DNA from: Tigriopus japonicus
Taxonomy: Eukaryota > Arthropoda > Copepoda > Harpacticoida > Harpacticidae
Length of the DNA: 64,000 nucleotides
NCBI GenBank assembly: GCA_010645155.1
Contig: CM021315.1
Location: 3,584,612-3,648,611, forward strand
Direction of reading: 5' to 3'
The notes under the pieces are model-generated. The model was not told where the DNA came from. It did not search any database and saw only the letters and a program-made list of their open reading frames with translations. Below are positions 47,501-58,922 of the stretch, in pieces (position 1 is the stretch's first letter; each line of letters opens with the position of its first letter). The position numbers and the translations under genes are program-made.

Positions 47501-47826
47501 AGAAGCACCTGATCTGGGCTAAATCTATATAGTATATGGAAAATTTGCCGATGGCTCAACTTTGAGTCGAAGCATCCAAAAATATTTGATGGCATTGGCA
47601 ATTTTCAGGCCCAGACGCCAACAAGGAACTTTAAAAAAATTCTGGCCTTCACTACTATTGGTTGTTGTAATCCTGATTTTGTAGCTTGTTGCAAGATTGT
47701 TTGCAGATTTTTTATTTCTTTTGCAGCTGTCTCTGTTGGGTTCCCCTTGTGTGTATTGACTCCTGCCAAGACACAACTCACAAGTGCTCAAACTGTGGGA
47801 TTTTCTTGGGCAAACATTGTGGCTAA
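44545..47826 (+). CDS. LITAF-domain protein 1 (three exons, 236 residues)
   Basis: Exons 44545-44935, 47256-47475 and 47727-47826 join by GT-AG in phases 1 and 2 to one frame ending TAA (47824-47826). The N-terminal 130 residues are acidic and Ser-rich (EEEDLEDVIELD) and end in a proline/glutamine stretch (YPPTPQYQQQQQYYQ). The LITAF domain follows: CSNCNQYVHT (first Cys pair), a hydrophobic membrane-associating patch (GICCLCCLCWVPLVC), and HKCSNCGIFLGKHCG (second Cys pair). LITAF/CDIP proteins bind zinc through the four cysteines and sit on the cytosolic face of late endosomes and lysosomes. N-terminal P-rich motifs recruit ESCRT or NEDD4 partners. The gene is the upstream member of a tandem pair. 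An unusual feature is the long acidic leader absent from copy 2. An ATTAAA lies at 47878-47883. Confidence 0.85.
45691..46056. mobile_element. Tc1/mariner-like MITE
   Basis: TA on both sides (45689-45690 and 46057-46058). Inverted ends CCGGGTGATTCATAAGAAAC / CCGAGTATATCAAAAGAAAC, both continuing GGAACA. 366 bp, no transposase. In the first intron of LITAF gene 1. Confidence 0.8.
46980..47385 (+). repeat. Duplicated segment including LITAF gene 1 exon 2 (source)
   Basis: Intron end plus most of exon 2. It recurs at 51198-51598 with scattered substitutions. The similarity stops after CCCAAGTCCATG. Confidence 0.8.
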
Positions 47827-47877
47827 TTGTGGAGCTCTCCTCAAACACGTCAGATCTCTCTTTCTGTTGAAAACTTA

Positions 47878-47883
47878 ATTAAA
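47878..47883 (+). terminator. Candidate polyadenylation signal, LITAF gene 1
   Basis: ATTAAA about 50 nt after the stop codon. The second gene has the same hexamer about 65 nt after its stop. Confidence 0.4.
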
Positions 47884-48952
47884 AAATTGGATATTGTGAT
47901 CCACATAAAATCATCTTCAAACCATTTAATAACATATGACTTTGATCCGCAAGTTGTGCACGAAATATGACTTTGTCGTATGTTCCAGCATTGACCTTGT
48001 GTCAGGATATTGTTTTTTTTAGTTCCAAAACCTTGACAAAACAAAAGCCCAATGCTTTACTCCGGTGATAAGAATGTGCTAAAGCACATTCTGACATTTT
48101 TTGACATTGCTTGACATTTGTGTCTTCAATAAATTAATTTTGACTAATTTGACCAGCCCATGGAAAATATGGGGGGGATGTTTTGGGTATCTTCTAAAAC
48201 CAAAATATGTCCCATAAAACGCATTCTTGATAAAAAAATGTTAGAATTTTATGAACAATCTTAACAACCTGTTCCCATGTAATAATGTCTTAACCAGCTT
48301 TTATCTAAATTTTAAGACTTTAAAAAATCAATATCATTTGTCACATTTGTTGTTGACCATCCTCACAACGGTAACGGCGCCATTTGCAAGTTCAAAAAGG
48401 ATGATACAAAATTAATCTACGTACTTATTCAAAATACACCTTCTACCTAACGCAGCCAAAGAACCAAAATACTCAAGGAAACCACAAAGGCAAACCACCA
48501 AAATGTGGTTTGATATGCCCGCAGAAAAAAGTTAAGCTGGAAGAACCATCAACTTGCCTGAACAGATCTTCAATGACAATTTCGCCCATTGATTTGTATT
48601 TTCACAAATTGTCTCAGCCCTAGATGTTTCAAACCTATGTGAGATGATAAATAAAGAACCAACAAATTATCAAATAATTATCTTGTGCTTTAAGTGCTAC
48701 CTGAGGCTAGAACCAACGCGTTCTGTAGAGACACTTGCGGAGTTCTGACAACACGGAACATAACACCGCGCAGTCCAATCCGTCTTCGCGGAGAGGTTTG
48801 TGAAGAACTGAGATAATACGTTCCGATAGGGGCTTAGAACCCACGCCGTCCGGGGAAGCACTTTTACCCTAACATTATACTTTAGCATACCCTTAACATT
48901 TTACCCTCATCACTTGGGCCCAGATTCCTTTCTGTGAAGAAGAAGCTCTAGA

Positions 48953-49200
48953 CAGGGGTCGGCAACCACTTTTGGGTCAAGGCCCACCAAATTTGGTTTG
49001 GTGAAGTCGGGGCCTACCATAAAGATGGTGGCAGGCTCATGGGCCCACAAATTAAAGATCAAAGTGCTTTGGACCTATGAGTACAGTACAATGGATGGCT
49101 CCCGGGCCCACTCTCTTAGACTTTCTCCATAACTCCTGGGCCCGCCAACGACCAACCTTGGGCCCAGATGTGGCCGTGCCCCACCGGTTGCCTACCCCTG
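48953..49200. mobile_element. hAT MITE family M4, full copy
   Basis: Ends CAGGGGTCGGCAACC / GGTTGCCTACCCCTG. Target repeat CTCTAGA (48946-48952 and 49201-49207). GGGCCCA-rich interior shared with 29052-29271 and 41005-41156. Confidence 0.9.
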
Positions 49201-49438
49201 CTCTAGACGATTGAACGAGTAAGGCTACCTGACAATCACCCTCGTCAATATCAACTGACATTACTGTCAGTTGTGCGTTTTGTTCCACACTAAAAAGTCC
49301 AGGCCTTGCTAATGTCGATACGTCAGACCGGGCAAGGCAATTATTTTTTTGGAAAAAAATCCTTTCTGATTGCTCAATTGGATTCTATGGGACTCAAACC
49401 CTCGCCCTCTGTTGCAGGCAGGGCCATAGATAATTATA

Positions 49439-51009
49439 CAGGGCCTACCAGTCACTCGGCCGGTCCGTTTTTACCTTCTAAAACTTGTCCAAATCCACAA
49501 AATACAATGTTAGACCAGATTCTCGATATCTAGGCAGGACTTAAGAATACACGGCACAGAAATTTTCAATTTAAAACATCTTCATGAAAAAGAAGGGGAA
49601 CATCTACATGAACTGCATTCCGTTTGCGGCCACCACTTTCTGCAGCCTCTGCTCAACACTTGAACAGGCCTTTTTCACTGCCGCCTCATTCAAGACTTAA
49701 TCCCACACATCTTCAATCTTTTTCTGCAGGGCTGGAACGTTGGGAGTCTCTTGGCATTCACCACAGCCTCCATGGCAGACCTGGCCCAGAAGTCAAGCGG
49801 GTTCAAGTCTGGTGAAGAAGGTGGCCACATCATTGAGCGTCAGAAGGCATCCTCCCCCAGTTCTCCCTCAGGTGCCTCTGGACAGTTCTGGCAGTATGGC
49901 AGGGTGCACCATCCTGCATGAGGCAGACACGGTTCTTCCAGTTGGGGCCATAGGCTGTAGCCGCCCACTCTTTGATTTTGGTGATGACGTTGTCCAGGTA
50001 CTATGAAGCATTCATCTTGACTCCCTTTGGCACAAACAGTGGAGGCATCACTTGTCCATCAGATCCAAACAGTCTGAAGACTATCACTGATGCAGGATGT
50101 TTGGACTTGAGGACAGCCTGCAGGTTGACGTCACTGCTCTTGGCCAAGATCCGTCTGTTCTGTGTGTTGACCACCATATCAACGACGAACATTTTCTCAT
50201 CGCTCCACAGGATGGTCCTCTTGTCCCTGCCATCTCTCTTTTTTGTTCTCCTGGAGCCACGTAATAAACTGGGTTGATCTCTGGAGCCTTCTTTCAAGCC
50301 CAATCTTGCTGGTCATTGGCCTTTTGGTTCTTCAGTCCTGTCGCAGCCACCAGACGGCTGGCAGATATCTTGGACACGTTCAAGTTGTCTGCAATGTTAG
50401 TGTTGGACCTGGCAGGGTTCTTCCTCACCATGTCACGCATTCTGCAGATGTTGGCGGGGGTGAGGGCGGTGGCCACGGAACCTCACGTGGGGTTGGCATC
50501 TGTCTGGCCTTTGCGTTCCTTGACCTGTCTGAGGACCTTGCGGACTGAATCCGCGTGGTAGTTCACGCTCCTGGCAATGTCCTTGAGGGTGTGACCAGCC
50601 TCGGAGAGGGTCTGGATGGTGGCGCGGGTCTTGTTCACGTCGGTTGTGGACATGGTGGTAAGCTTCTTGACTTTGAATGCCTCAGGGAAATCATTTTTTC
50701 TCCACTTTCCTTTCACCAATTTCGGCCAGCAGTGGCTCAAATTGCAGCAAATTGTAAGCCCTACCTGATTAAAGAACTTGCCGCCATATTGCACGTGCCT
50801 ACGAGGCACTAGGAGGCGGCCGCACCCAAGTTTGAGTGGCTGTTGCAGATGGCTTGGCTCTCGGCGCTCTTGCAGTGAATCGGCTTTTTTAGAAAATTTC
50901 TGCATTCACTTGGTCTAGGCCAGCCTGCCTGGTAAGCAATTTGAAGCCAGCATGTGCAAACAGTGCAAAATTCAAGTCTATCTGAAGGCCGAATGACTGG
51001 TAGGCCCTG
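49439..51009 (-). mobile_element. Tc1/mariner element with 25-bp TIRs
   Basis: TA on each side (49437-49438 and 51010-51011). Inverted ends CAGGGCCTACCAGTCACTCG / CAGGGCCTACCAGTCATTCG. 1571 bp, enclosing one transposase gene on the minus strand, as in typical mariners of 1.3-1.6 kb. Confidence 0.92.
49604..50653 (-). pseudogene. Mariner-type transposase, frameshifted
   Basis: The start Met at 50653 opens an N-terminal helix-turn-helix (TRATIQTLSEAGHTLKDIAR). A second HTH follows (TNIADNLNVSKISASRLV). The catalytic core has ILWSDEKMF (first Asp), CLMQDGAPCHTA (second Asp) and SSPDLNPLDFW (third Asp, about 34 residues on, a DD34D spacing). The C-terminus VVAANGMQFM ends at a stop at 49604-49606. 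The full span is 1050 bp, the usual length for a transposase of about 350 residues. At least three frameshifts and several stops split it. It cuts and pastes at TA sites when intact. This copy is dead. Asp rather than Glu in the last position argues for mariner rather than Tc1. Confidence 0.85.
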
Positions 51010-51483
51010 TAGATGCGATATACTCAGTTTTTTGGGGAAATGATAGCTGAAAAATGGTTGCTTGAATCAGCCCAAATTTTCCGAGGAACATTGCAGTACT
51101 ATGCAGGGTTGGTTCAAGTGACACCCTGTTGTGTCTTCTGTCCAAACAATAAGATCTTCTTCCTCTTAAGATGAAAAATTCCTTATTGATCTAAAATATT
51201 GTGATAAGAACCCCAATGACCTTAGATTTTTTTTCTAGGACAAATAATTTATAAAACAATATTATAAAAATAAAGTTGTTATGCCGTGACCGCTGTGAGT
51301 ACATTGATACCACAGGACACTTAGACTCGGCAAGCTCAGGATTTGAATCAACGAAACCCGGAGTTTTGTGGAATGTTGTCAAGTGCTCAATCCGAGCGCC
51401 AACAAGGGCGCCAATTGTTTTTTAATGAAAATGTGATTTTAGTGCCCACATTTCATTTTATTACCCATTTCCAGGATACAGTC

Positions 51484-51598
51484 TGCTCCAGGGCCCACAT
51501 TTATGCATCCGGTCAATGCAGGAGCGTGCTATCCTCTACAATCAATAGGATTCATAGGCCAACCCCAAAGCGTGAAATTTGGTCCCAAGTCTATGACT
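51484..51598 (+). pseudogene. LITAF exon 2 fragment between the two LITAF-like genes
   Basis: Translation retains TFMHPVNAGACYP and VKFGPKSM, close to gene 1 exon 2. It ends before the first CxxC and runs into unrelated sequence (ACTCCGAGAGAGTC). The acceptor TTTCAGG is altered to TTCCAGG. Its intronic flank is also duplicated (51198-51483). Confidence 0.85.
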
Positions 51599-52617
51599 CC
51601 GAGAGAGTCAGCCCGGAATTACGTTGCAATCGGATTACTTCTACCTTCAAGATTTGAAAATTGTATATATGTTGAAAAAAGTACGATTTTGTTTTCTCAT
51701 TCAAAAACATTTTTGGGGGATGATACTTTTTCCTTTGAAGACACGAGCAAAAAAATTCAATTTGAAAGCTTTTGAGTAGAAACAAGCACTCATTGGTTCT
51801 TCAGCATAGCGTAGTCATTTGTATCGATCTTTTTTGAAGAAAATTCTTTATTATGGTTACTTACTCGTTTCGTTGGCATAGTTTCACTAATCCTCAGTTA
51901 CATACAGCTTTGGCGTTTGATTTGAAAACGGATTTCCATGGAATCAATGTCAACCTCAAAAATTAAATGAAAATTAATTAACATGATCATGTAAGTACCA
52001 GAACACTAAAAATGGGTATTTATAGAGGGAAAGTGGGAATATTTTGGCACTTGAAGTTTTGTTGACAAGGAAAGCTTTTCTTCAACGTGAGGTCGCTTAA
52101 GGTAGATTCAATCTTCGCCATCCACGTGTTTGCCGGTTTTGGAGTACGCTACGTGTCTCGACGCAATATTTGGATTATTAACATCATCAACAAAGCCAAC
52201 AGTTGCTGGATGAAGGATAGTAACAGAAGGAGAAGGTAAAATGCTATCAATTGCTTTGAATTTCACAATAGACACATTTTTTTCGTGACTTGGACGACAT
52301 CTCGCGACACTTTGATAAAATGGGCTTTGTTGTAAACTGTGAAAAACCTCTGAATTGCTGACAATTAGATATTTGATAAAAGATCATCTATAGCAATAGT
52401 TTAGAGAAAACCATAAGTAAAAGGAACTATAGTACCCCTAAAATAGTACTCACTTTGTTTGAAAAGAGACCATATTGATCCATTGTTCCCACTGTTGAAA
52501 CTTTTTTGGTGTTCAAAGTCAAGGCTGAAATTAGCGCAATTTTTTGTAAAATTTAATCTTTTATCTACCATTTCAAGGCGTTTTATTTCAACGAAGCACA
52601 AAATGTGTTTTTCAGGG

Positions 52618-55017
52618 ATGACGGCAATTCAAGTTGCTCCAGTAGTTCAAACAGTTTACCAGCCAGCAGTGGTTCAACCGGTACAGACGGTTGTGACCAT
52701 TCCACCACCTCAACCAGTTGTGTTTGTGCCGCAACGAGTCAGTTATGGCCCTCACTCGATGCAGGTTAATTGTACCAATTGCCATCAATTTGTCCATACG
52801 AAAACAAAAAGAACACTGAATTCCTCGGGTTGGATTTGCGTTGGTCTACTGTGCTTTTTGTGAGTATTTTCAATTCTATTGAAACTTTTTTTTATATTTA
52901 CAAGCCTTTTTTACTAGGGCTTAGATCTTTTATTGTGGAGCAGAAACCCCAGACCTTTCACAACTGAGGGTCAGCTGATTATTGACGCGCGTGATCGTCA
53001 GCAGACCTTACTCCTTGAAATGGGGACGCGGAATTATTCCAAAAAATAATGTTGGAAATGCTCCGAATTACAAGTAGGAATTACTCCGAACGAAAAATCC
53101 ATGACACCTGGGCCCGTATTCTTAACTCGTACTTGGTGAACCACTCCTTTTTTTATTTTTGCGGATTTTTTACTACCGCTACAAGGCATGCGATTCCCTG
53201 TAAATTGAAGGATTTCTCCCGACAGCTACAATTCGATCCCCAACAGGATTTGAACCTACGCCGTCTGGGGAAGCACTTACACTCGGCTCTTATAAGAACG
53301 CATAAGTACGCGTGTCCACTCTGGCTTCCTTCGCAAAAACACTTATGAAATTGGGGGCCATATGTTCACAATATGCTCCAAAATAAGATTGGGGCCCTAA
53401 AGCCGGTTTCAATTTTTCATTTTTCGGCTTTTTAATTATTCAACCAATTGTTTTGACAAAAAAGCTAACTAAAAGCTAATTTTTGTCCTTGTAATTATAT
53501 GCTTCTAGGTCAGCGGTGTTTAAACATGGGGCCCTGGGATTCTCCAAAGAGGCCCTGAAGGATTTTTGAAAAATGAAAAAAAAATGGGTGAAGGAGGGAA
53601 ATAAAATACTTCTAAATGATTTCTGAAAATATTGAAATATTTGACAAAACTTAACAATGCTCCAAAACAATGTAATTGTTTTTAATCAAGAAACCCACAC
53701 TGTTAGTGTCAGAATGTTCCTTTTTCAATTGTTGACAAGCCTGCAATTTTCTTTGAAAAGTTTGCCTTTTTGAACTCATATTATTTGACTAACAAGGCAC
53801 CTAAAGGCTCATTCGAGCAAACTTGTTGAATAAAGTTTCTGACTTTTATGGCATGGATTTTCAGGGAAGTATCTCAATATCCAAATTTAACCACCTCAAT
53901 TTTCATGTCACTCTCTTTAAGCAACCAATTGCGTTAGTTGGTACAGTAATTTCAACGGGGGCCTTGTTTTGGTTATGAATTATCATTGGCTTGAGTTACT
54001 GATGCAATCAGACCCTCTAGAATTATTGTTGTTAACTTTAGTACGTAAACCACTACCAATAAACCTTTGTTAAAGACACTCTTGCAATGTCATGTAATTT
54101 GCTAAACTACTAGCTGCCGACCTGTATCAAAATACCTGGACTTCTAAAGAAGTGTTGAGGGGCCCTGGCTCAAAAATGTCCAAGAACCCTTGTTGTAGGT
54201 GCACAAAACTTCAAGCCAAGTGTACACAACAAATTTAATGAACTTATTTTGAATTAAAGCACTTTCCAAAAGTCATATTTTTTTGGCCTATTTCCTTGTT
54301 CCTCCAAATAACAAATTATCTAGTTTTATGTTAGTGCAAGCAAAAATGTTGGAACAATTTTAAACGTTTAATTTTGAAATTTATGAAGAATCTATTGAGT
54401 GGCAACATTGAAAACTTTTTGTCCACTCTACTGTCCTTTTGAAATACCCTTTTGACACTTTTCATTGTTAATATCTTTTCATTCCAAATATTCCCACTTA
54501 AAGGTATTGGCTAATAAAAAGCTTAGTGACTTCAACAATTTCCTATCTTTTTTCAGAGTTGGACTAATTATTTGAATTAAGTGTTGAATTAAATACAATT
54601 GCTTTTCCGAAAAATGTAATTAATTTTAATTAGATCGTCCGAAAACATAATAAAAAATCATCATGGGAGCCATTTGCAATTCAAGAGAAATGAATTCAGG
54701 TTTCCCCAAAAGTTACTCGACAATTCTCTCGTGCATTAGTTATGACGAAACTATTGGAATTGTGGGAAACATGCTTTGATAATTTGATTTCTTGATTAGA
54801 AATTGCGTCTCAAAAATGATGATTTTGTATTCAATGAAACTGCAAACTCAAGACGGATCAATTTTGATGCTTTTATAATCAAAGCTTCTTTTTCACACTT
54901 TTTTACTATTTCAGTTTGCCAGGTTGTTGTTGGATTCCAATTTGCATGGATACCTGCCAAGATACGTCGCATACCTGTTCAAACTGCCGATGCTTTTTGG
55001 GCAAGCACCGTGGATAA
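52618..55017 (+). CDS. LITAF-domain protein 2 (114 residues)
   Basis: Coding exons 52618-52859 and 54915-55017 join by GT-AG in phase 2, ending TAA (55015-55017). The Met lies two bases after a TTTTTCAG acceptor at 52615, in the same place and phase as exon 2 of gene 1, so an upstream leader exon is likely and this ATG is my chosen start. The order is a Val/Gln/Pro-rich N-terminus (VVQTVYQPAVVQPVQTVVTI, then PPPQPVVFVPQ), CTNCHQFVHT, a hydrophobic patch (GWICVGLLCFF, CCWIPICMDTC), and HTCSNCRCFLGKHRG. Length and order match short LITAF-like proteins, which bind zinc and associate with endosomal membranes. It is a tandem paralogue of gene 1 lacking its acidic N-terminus. ATTAAA at 55083-55088. 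Confidence 0.85.
53180..53350 (-). repeat. Possible SINE with tRNA-like box
   Basis: The minus strand carries AAGTGCTTCCCCAGACGGCG, then B-box-like GGTTCAAATCC. A similar string (GTGCTTCCCCGGACGGCGTG) occurs at about 48841-48866. Boundaries unknown. Confidence 0.35.
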
Positions 55018-55082
55018 TGATGTAGATTCTTGGACATTTATTTGTTTTGTGCTAATCGACTACTATTGACTCATTGAAGTTA

Positions 55083-55088
55083 ATTAAA
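55083..55088 (+). terminator. Candidate polyadenylation signal, LITAF gene 2
   Basis: ATTAAA about 65 nt downstream of the stop, in a position similar to gene 1. Confidence 0.4.
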
Positions 55089-55340
55089 GCTTGGTAAATG
55101 TTTCCTCACGGCGTGCACCAAATTAATTCTTAATTTGACAAATAGTTGGCTTAGAGCAAAACTATTTAGTCCAGGTATTTTTTGGACAACAGAAAATCTT
55201 TATTGTGTGAAGAATTCATTTATTTCCTTCGATATTTTCTTCGAATTATTAAAACCACTCTTGTTGTATCCATCTTTGACTAAACACAAATACCAAAAAA
55301 TTATATATAAACCCAAAAAATGAAAACCCACAATTAGATA

Positions 55341-55959
55341 CAGAGTGGGGCAGAAGTATCCGGACAAAACTTTGAACATAATTTACAGCATCAAGAGCTA
55401 TTTTTAGCCAATTGTGTATTGAACAAAAAAAGTTTGGACAACAATTAAGAACATTTTTATGCAATATGGTCACCGTTGGCCTTAATGACGGCGTCCAAGC
55501 GGCCGACAAAGGCCGAGCAGGTTTTGGCGACCTCGGCCGTGGAGAAGGAGGCCATGTTCCGCTTCACAGACGACTTCAGAGACGCCAGGCTGTTGTGGGG
55601 CATATTGTTGACCTTCCTCCTCAGCTCGGACCACAACTAGAAGTCGCATGGGTTGAGGTCAGGGTTGTTTGAAGGCTGGCCAGACTGCAGCCTCTTCACG
55701 ACCTCGTAGACGGTGGCCCTGGGGTACTTGGTTGACTTGATGATGGCTCTGGCGTCGTTGCCGGCCGAGAGCAATTCAGCAATCACTTTACACTTTTGTT
55801 CCTGGGGCCTCATATTTCCGGATTTAAACAAAAAAAAATTAACAAACATTCAAAACCGGTTTTGGTCAAAACAGAAAAACGCGGGAAATAAAAATATTCC
55901 TCTTCCTTCAGGAGATATACGTCATCCAAGTTTTGTCTGGATACTTCTGCCCCTCCCCG
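55341..55959 (-). mobile_element. Internally deleted Tc1/mariner element
   Basis: TA borders (55339-55340 and 55960-55961). Inverted ends share GGGGCAGAAGTATCC then GACAAAACTT. Only 619 bp. It encloses both ends of a transposase gene but not the catalytic middle. Confidence 0.88.
55457..55813 (-). pseudogene. Mariner-like transposase, N- and C-termini fused
   Basis: The Met at 55813 opens an HTH-type segment (MRPQEQKCKVIAELLSAGND, then YPRATVYEVVKRLQSG). It is followed at once by the end of the catalytic core (NPDLNPCDF) and the C-terminal domain (SVKRNMASFSTAEVAKTCSA, then RLDAVIKANGDHIA). One in-frame stop follows CDF. About 200 middle residues are missing, including the first two catalytic Asp. 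The two ends remaining in one frame is probably chance. Confidence 0.8.
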
Positions 55960-56350
55960 TAATATGAAGTAAATGTCTCACATAGCCCAAGGATTTCTAG
56001 AATTTATTGGATTGAACACGGAGACCAACATAGAGTCGATTTAGGAAACAGGAAAAGGAAAAAAGCGGGACTTTACGTTACTTTTACTTTTTTTCTGTGT
56101 CGTAAATGGACTCAATCTTGGTCGGTCGTGAGAAGTCCAGCAAAATCTAGATGCCCTTGCCTAGCCTGAGCACTTCGAATGTTCTTTTGCATTTGACTTG
56201 ATGGCTTTCAGTACGCATGTACAATTGTAGAATTGTTTGAAATCATCGTATTAAGCTAAAACTTTCAAGATTTGGGTATAGTTGTTTGCATTAATCGGCG
56301 CGTTTATTTTTCCATTCGACCACCTTTTGCTCGGTCGACTTAGGTAAGAC

Positions 56351-56720
56351 CAAGAAGCACGGAAATCATGGAGTGGGAGGCGAGCAATGAGAATTATGAT
56401 TTCCAGCAGAAACGAACCATTTGCGTTCTTGTGCAAATGAGACCTGGCTTGTATTGGGAAAAACACGTATTTCAAGTTTCAGCGGGACCACAAAATGATT
56501 ACCACAAAAGGGCTAGTTCATTCATTCTCAGTAGGATTTGCACTGAACTTTGAGTGAGCATAACTTTTGTCTCCGACGTTCGATTGAGCTGAAAATTGAA
56601 ATACGTATTCCTGTCAACACACGCAAGGTCTCATTTGCAGAAGAACGTAATTGAATTGTTCTTACTGGAAATCATTATTAACATTGCTAGCCTCCCACTC
56701 CATGATTCCAGTGCTTCTTG
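56351..56720. mobile_element. MITE family M1, copy 3
   Basis: Exact target repeat GTAAGAC (56344-56350 and 56721-56727). Termini CAAGAAGCAC / GTGCTTCTTG. About 60 bp shorter than copies 1 and 2, with the missing part in the centre. Confidence 0.88.
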
Positions 56721-56735
56721 GTAAGACCTTCCTTG

Positions 56736-56880
56736 ACGTTTTCCACAAGGGCACGTTTGCTTGATCCATTTGAGCCCACGGAACCTCCAGGGTTTGTTTT
56801 AAAGCATCAACGCTTTTGTGGTATCTCCTACACAATTTGTCCTCCAAAATAGGGTCACTAGGAAGTGTCAGGGCATCAGA
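56736..56880 (-). pseudogene. Possible Tc1/mariner C-terminal remnant
   Basis: The minus frame reads LEDKLCRRYHKSVDALKQTL, then PWAQMDQANV. It resembles the segment after the last catalytic residue in Tc1/mariner transposases (a VDALK...W..M pattern). Short, and cut by MITE M1 copy 3. Confidence 0.3.
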
Positions 56881-57672
56881 CTTAGAAAATTACTCCAAAT
56901 CATTTGGCCTGACTATTGCATACCTTGAAGCATTTTCAGTCCAATTTTCAGACAAAATGACAACGTCTGGTCTTCGCAACACCATGGATATGACGCCTAA
57001 CACCACCACGGGAACAAGGCATCACACCCGCTTGAAAAGGAATGGCCCCCATTTCTCTCAAGTTGATGAGTTAACTTATGAGCTTTACTATAGAGTCCTT
57101 TATACGGCCTTAAACACCTGCAACCTTTGAGCTTTGCGACACAAAATTTCTGATTTCACGTGTCCAATATTTATTGGGAAGTTCGAAAATGGGTCAAACT
57201 TTTGCGTCAGGGTTCAATTTTGAGAGCTGTGACCTCCCAGTCTTATGTACTGTGACCTCCCAGTCAGCTGTTCGTTAAAGGACCGTATACAGTCCATTCT
57301 GAATGGAGAGCAAGCTTTGAGTAAAACCCTGCAAGAGTGTGCACAAACTCAAGGCTGTCCTTCTGGAAGCTTGGAACACAATTGAAGAGTGCGCCAATCC
57401 GGTACCCTCTTGCATAGATCAAGTCTTCAAGCCTTGGTGGGGGCAGAAATATTCTTCCTTCAGGCCGAAAACTCAATTGTCTATTGAGGGTCTCCTGGCA
57501 AAAGCATAGCTCACAATAGACCATTTAAGAGATATTAATAACTAAGTTTTGTGCTTCCCGATAAATTAGGTGAAAAAGCAACAACAATTTTTTAAAGCTC
57601 AATTTATTTAAAAAAATATTGGTAAAAGCAAAAGAGGCATGCTGAAAAAGTATTTTCGTGATGCAGGTTCAG

Positions 57673-58922
57673 TGTAGTCCATAATTGCCAAGCCTCAGGA
57701 GCAAATGTCGTTGCTGCCCTCGCACGCTACAAGATACAACAGCTGGGACCAAGCTGTGAACCAAGGTTGCGTGATTCGGACCCCACTACTGCGTTGGCAA
57801 GCAATTGTAGTCGATTGCTTTTGAAATCCGATCAGACAATCCACGGCCCAATTAAAAGAAAATTGCGTTAAAACACTTGACCGAAGTTGGATTATACCTT
57901 TCCCACCTCGCTCCTGAATTATGCAGGCTGTGCGAGTTTTAAATGAAAGATATGTGCTATGACCGTTCTCATCAGTTTCAGCATGTTTTCAAAAAGATTA
58001 TATTTGGTTGGATTGTGAAAGATGGAGTTGCTGAAAGATTTGGTTATATCAAGTCACAACATCACTGTAGACTTTGAAGTTAGATGGCAATACATTTCAG
58101 ACAGGATATTTCAACGCAATAAAAGGCGGGTAGTGGATTTTCTTAGAACATAACCTTAAGAAAGTATTTATTAAAAGGATAACAAGACGCATAGTGGACT
58201 TTTCAAACATTATGTGCTGGGCATTCCCAAATCAAATCATCAACTTGATGTTCAGTAACATCTGAAATTCCCACACATTTCGCATGAAACTTTACTCTAA
58301 TTTTATTTTAGGCCTAACGACCGTAATAATCTTTGAAATCATTAGAGATACCCAAAAAATTGAAAGATTTACTATGAATTAAAAATCCTGAGGTAACTAT
58401 TTCCTTTTTTTTGGGGGGGGCAGGAATGAGGAAAGTACAATAAAACAGCCACCAACTAAACAATGACCACAATGATCAACAATTCACAACATTTTCCACA
58501 AAAATTCCGTTTATTCCGCCATCAATCCAGCCCGTCAAACCCATTTACCCCGGAATAAATAAAAAAAAAACTATCCCATAATCAACCTTGGCTTAGGAAC
58601 TCGTGAAACATTTCCCCAAATCTTAAATAATGCTTACATCGACTCGCTCAATCAGGCGTTTAAATTTAAATTATCGATCGACTAGAACACCACGCGGTGT
58701 TTTCTGAGTTGACCAAGTTCTTAGGCGCCAATTTTCTCAGAGGTCCGTTGATGCTCCTCAGTGTTGCCTTAAATGACTTGATCTTGTTGTAAAATTGGCC
58801 ACCCTTTTTTGAAATAATGTTGTGAAGTTGACAGCTTGGAATTGAACCCAGCTGTCGTATCTTGTAGCGTGCGAGGGCAGCAACGACATTTGCTCCTGAG
58901 GCTTGGCAATTATGGACTACAC
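57673..58922. mobile_element. 1.25-kb hAT-like element with TIRs of about 74 bp
   Basis: Target repeat AGGTTCAG (57665-57672 and 58923-58930). Inverted ends TGTAGTCCATAATTGCCAAG and complement, continuing through GGAGCAAATGTCGTTGCTGC to CAGCTG. No transposase frame recognised. Confidence 0.85.

Noticed and set aside
52459..52617. In-frame extension of LITAF gene 2 upstream of 52616
   Set aside because: It crosses a good TTTTTCAG acceptor at the same position as in gene 1, and the upstream peptide has no LITAF-like features.
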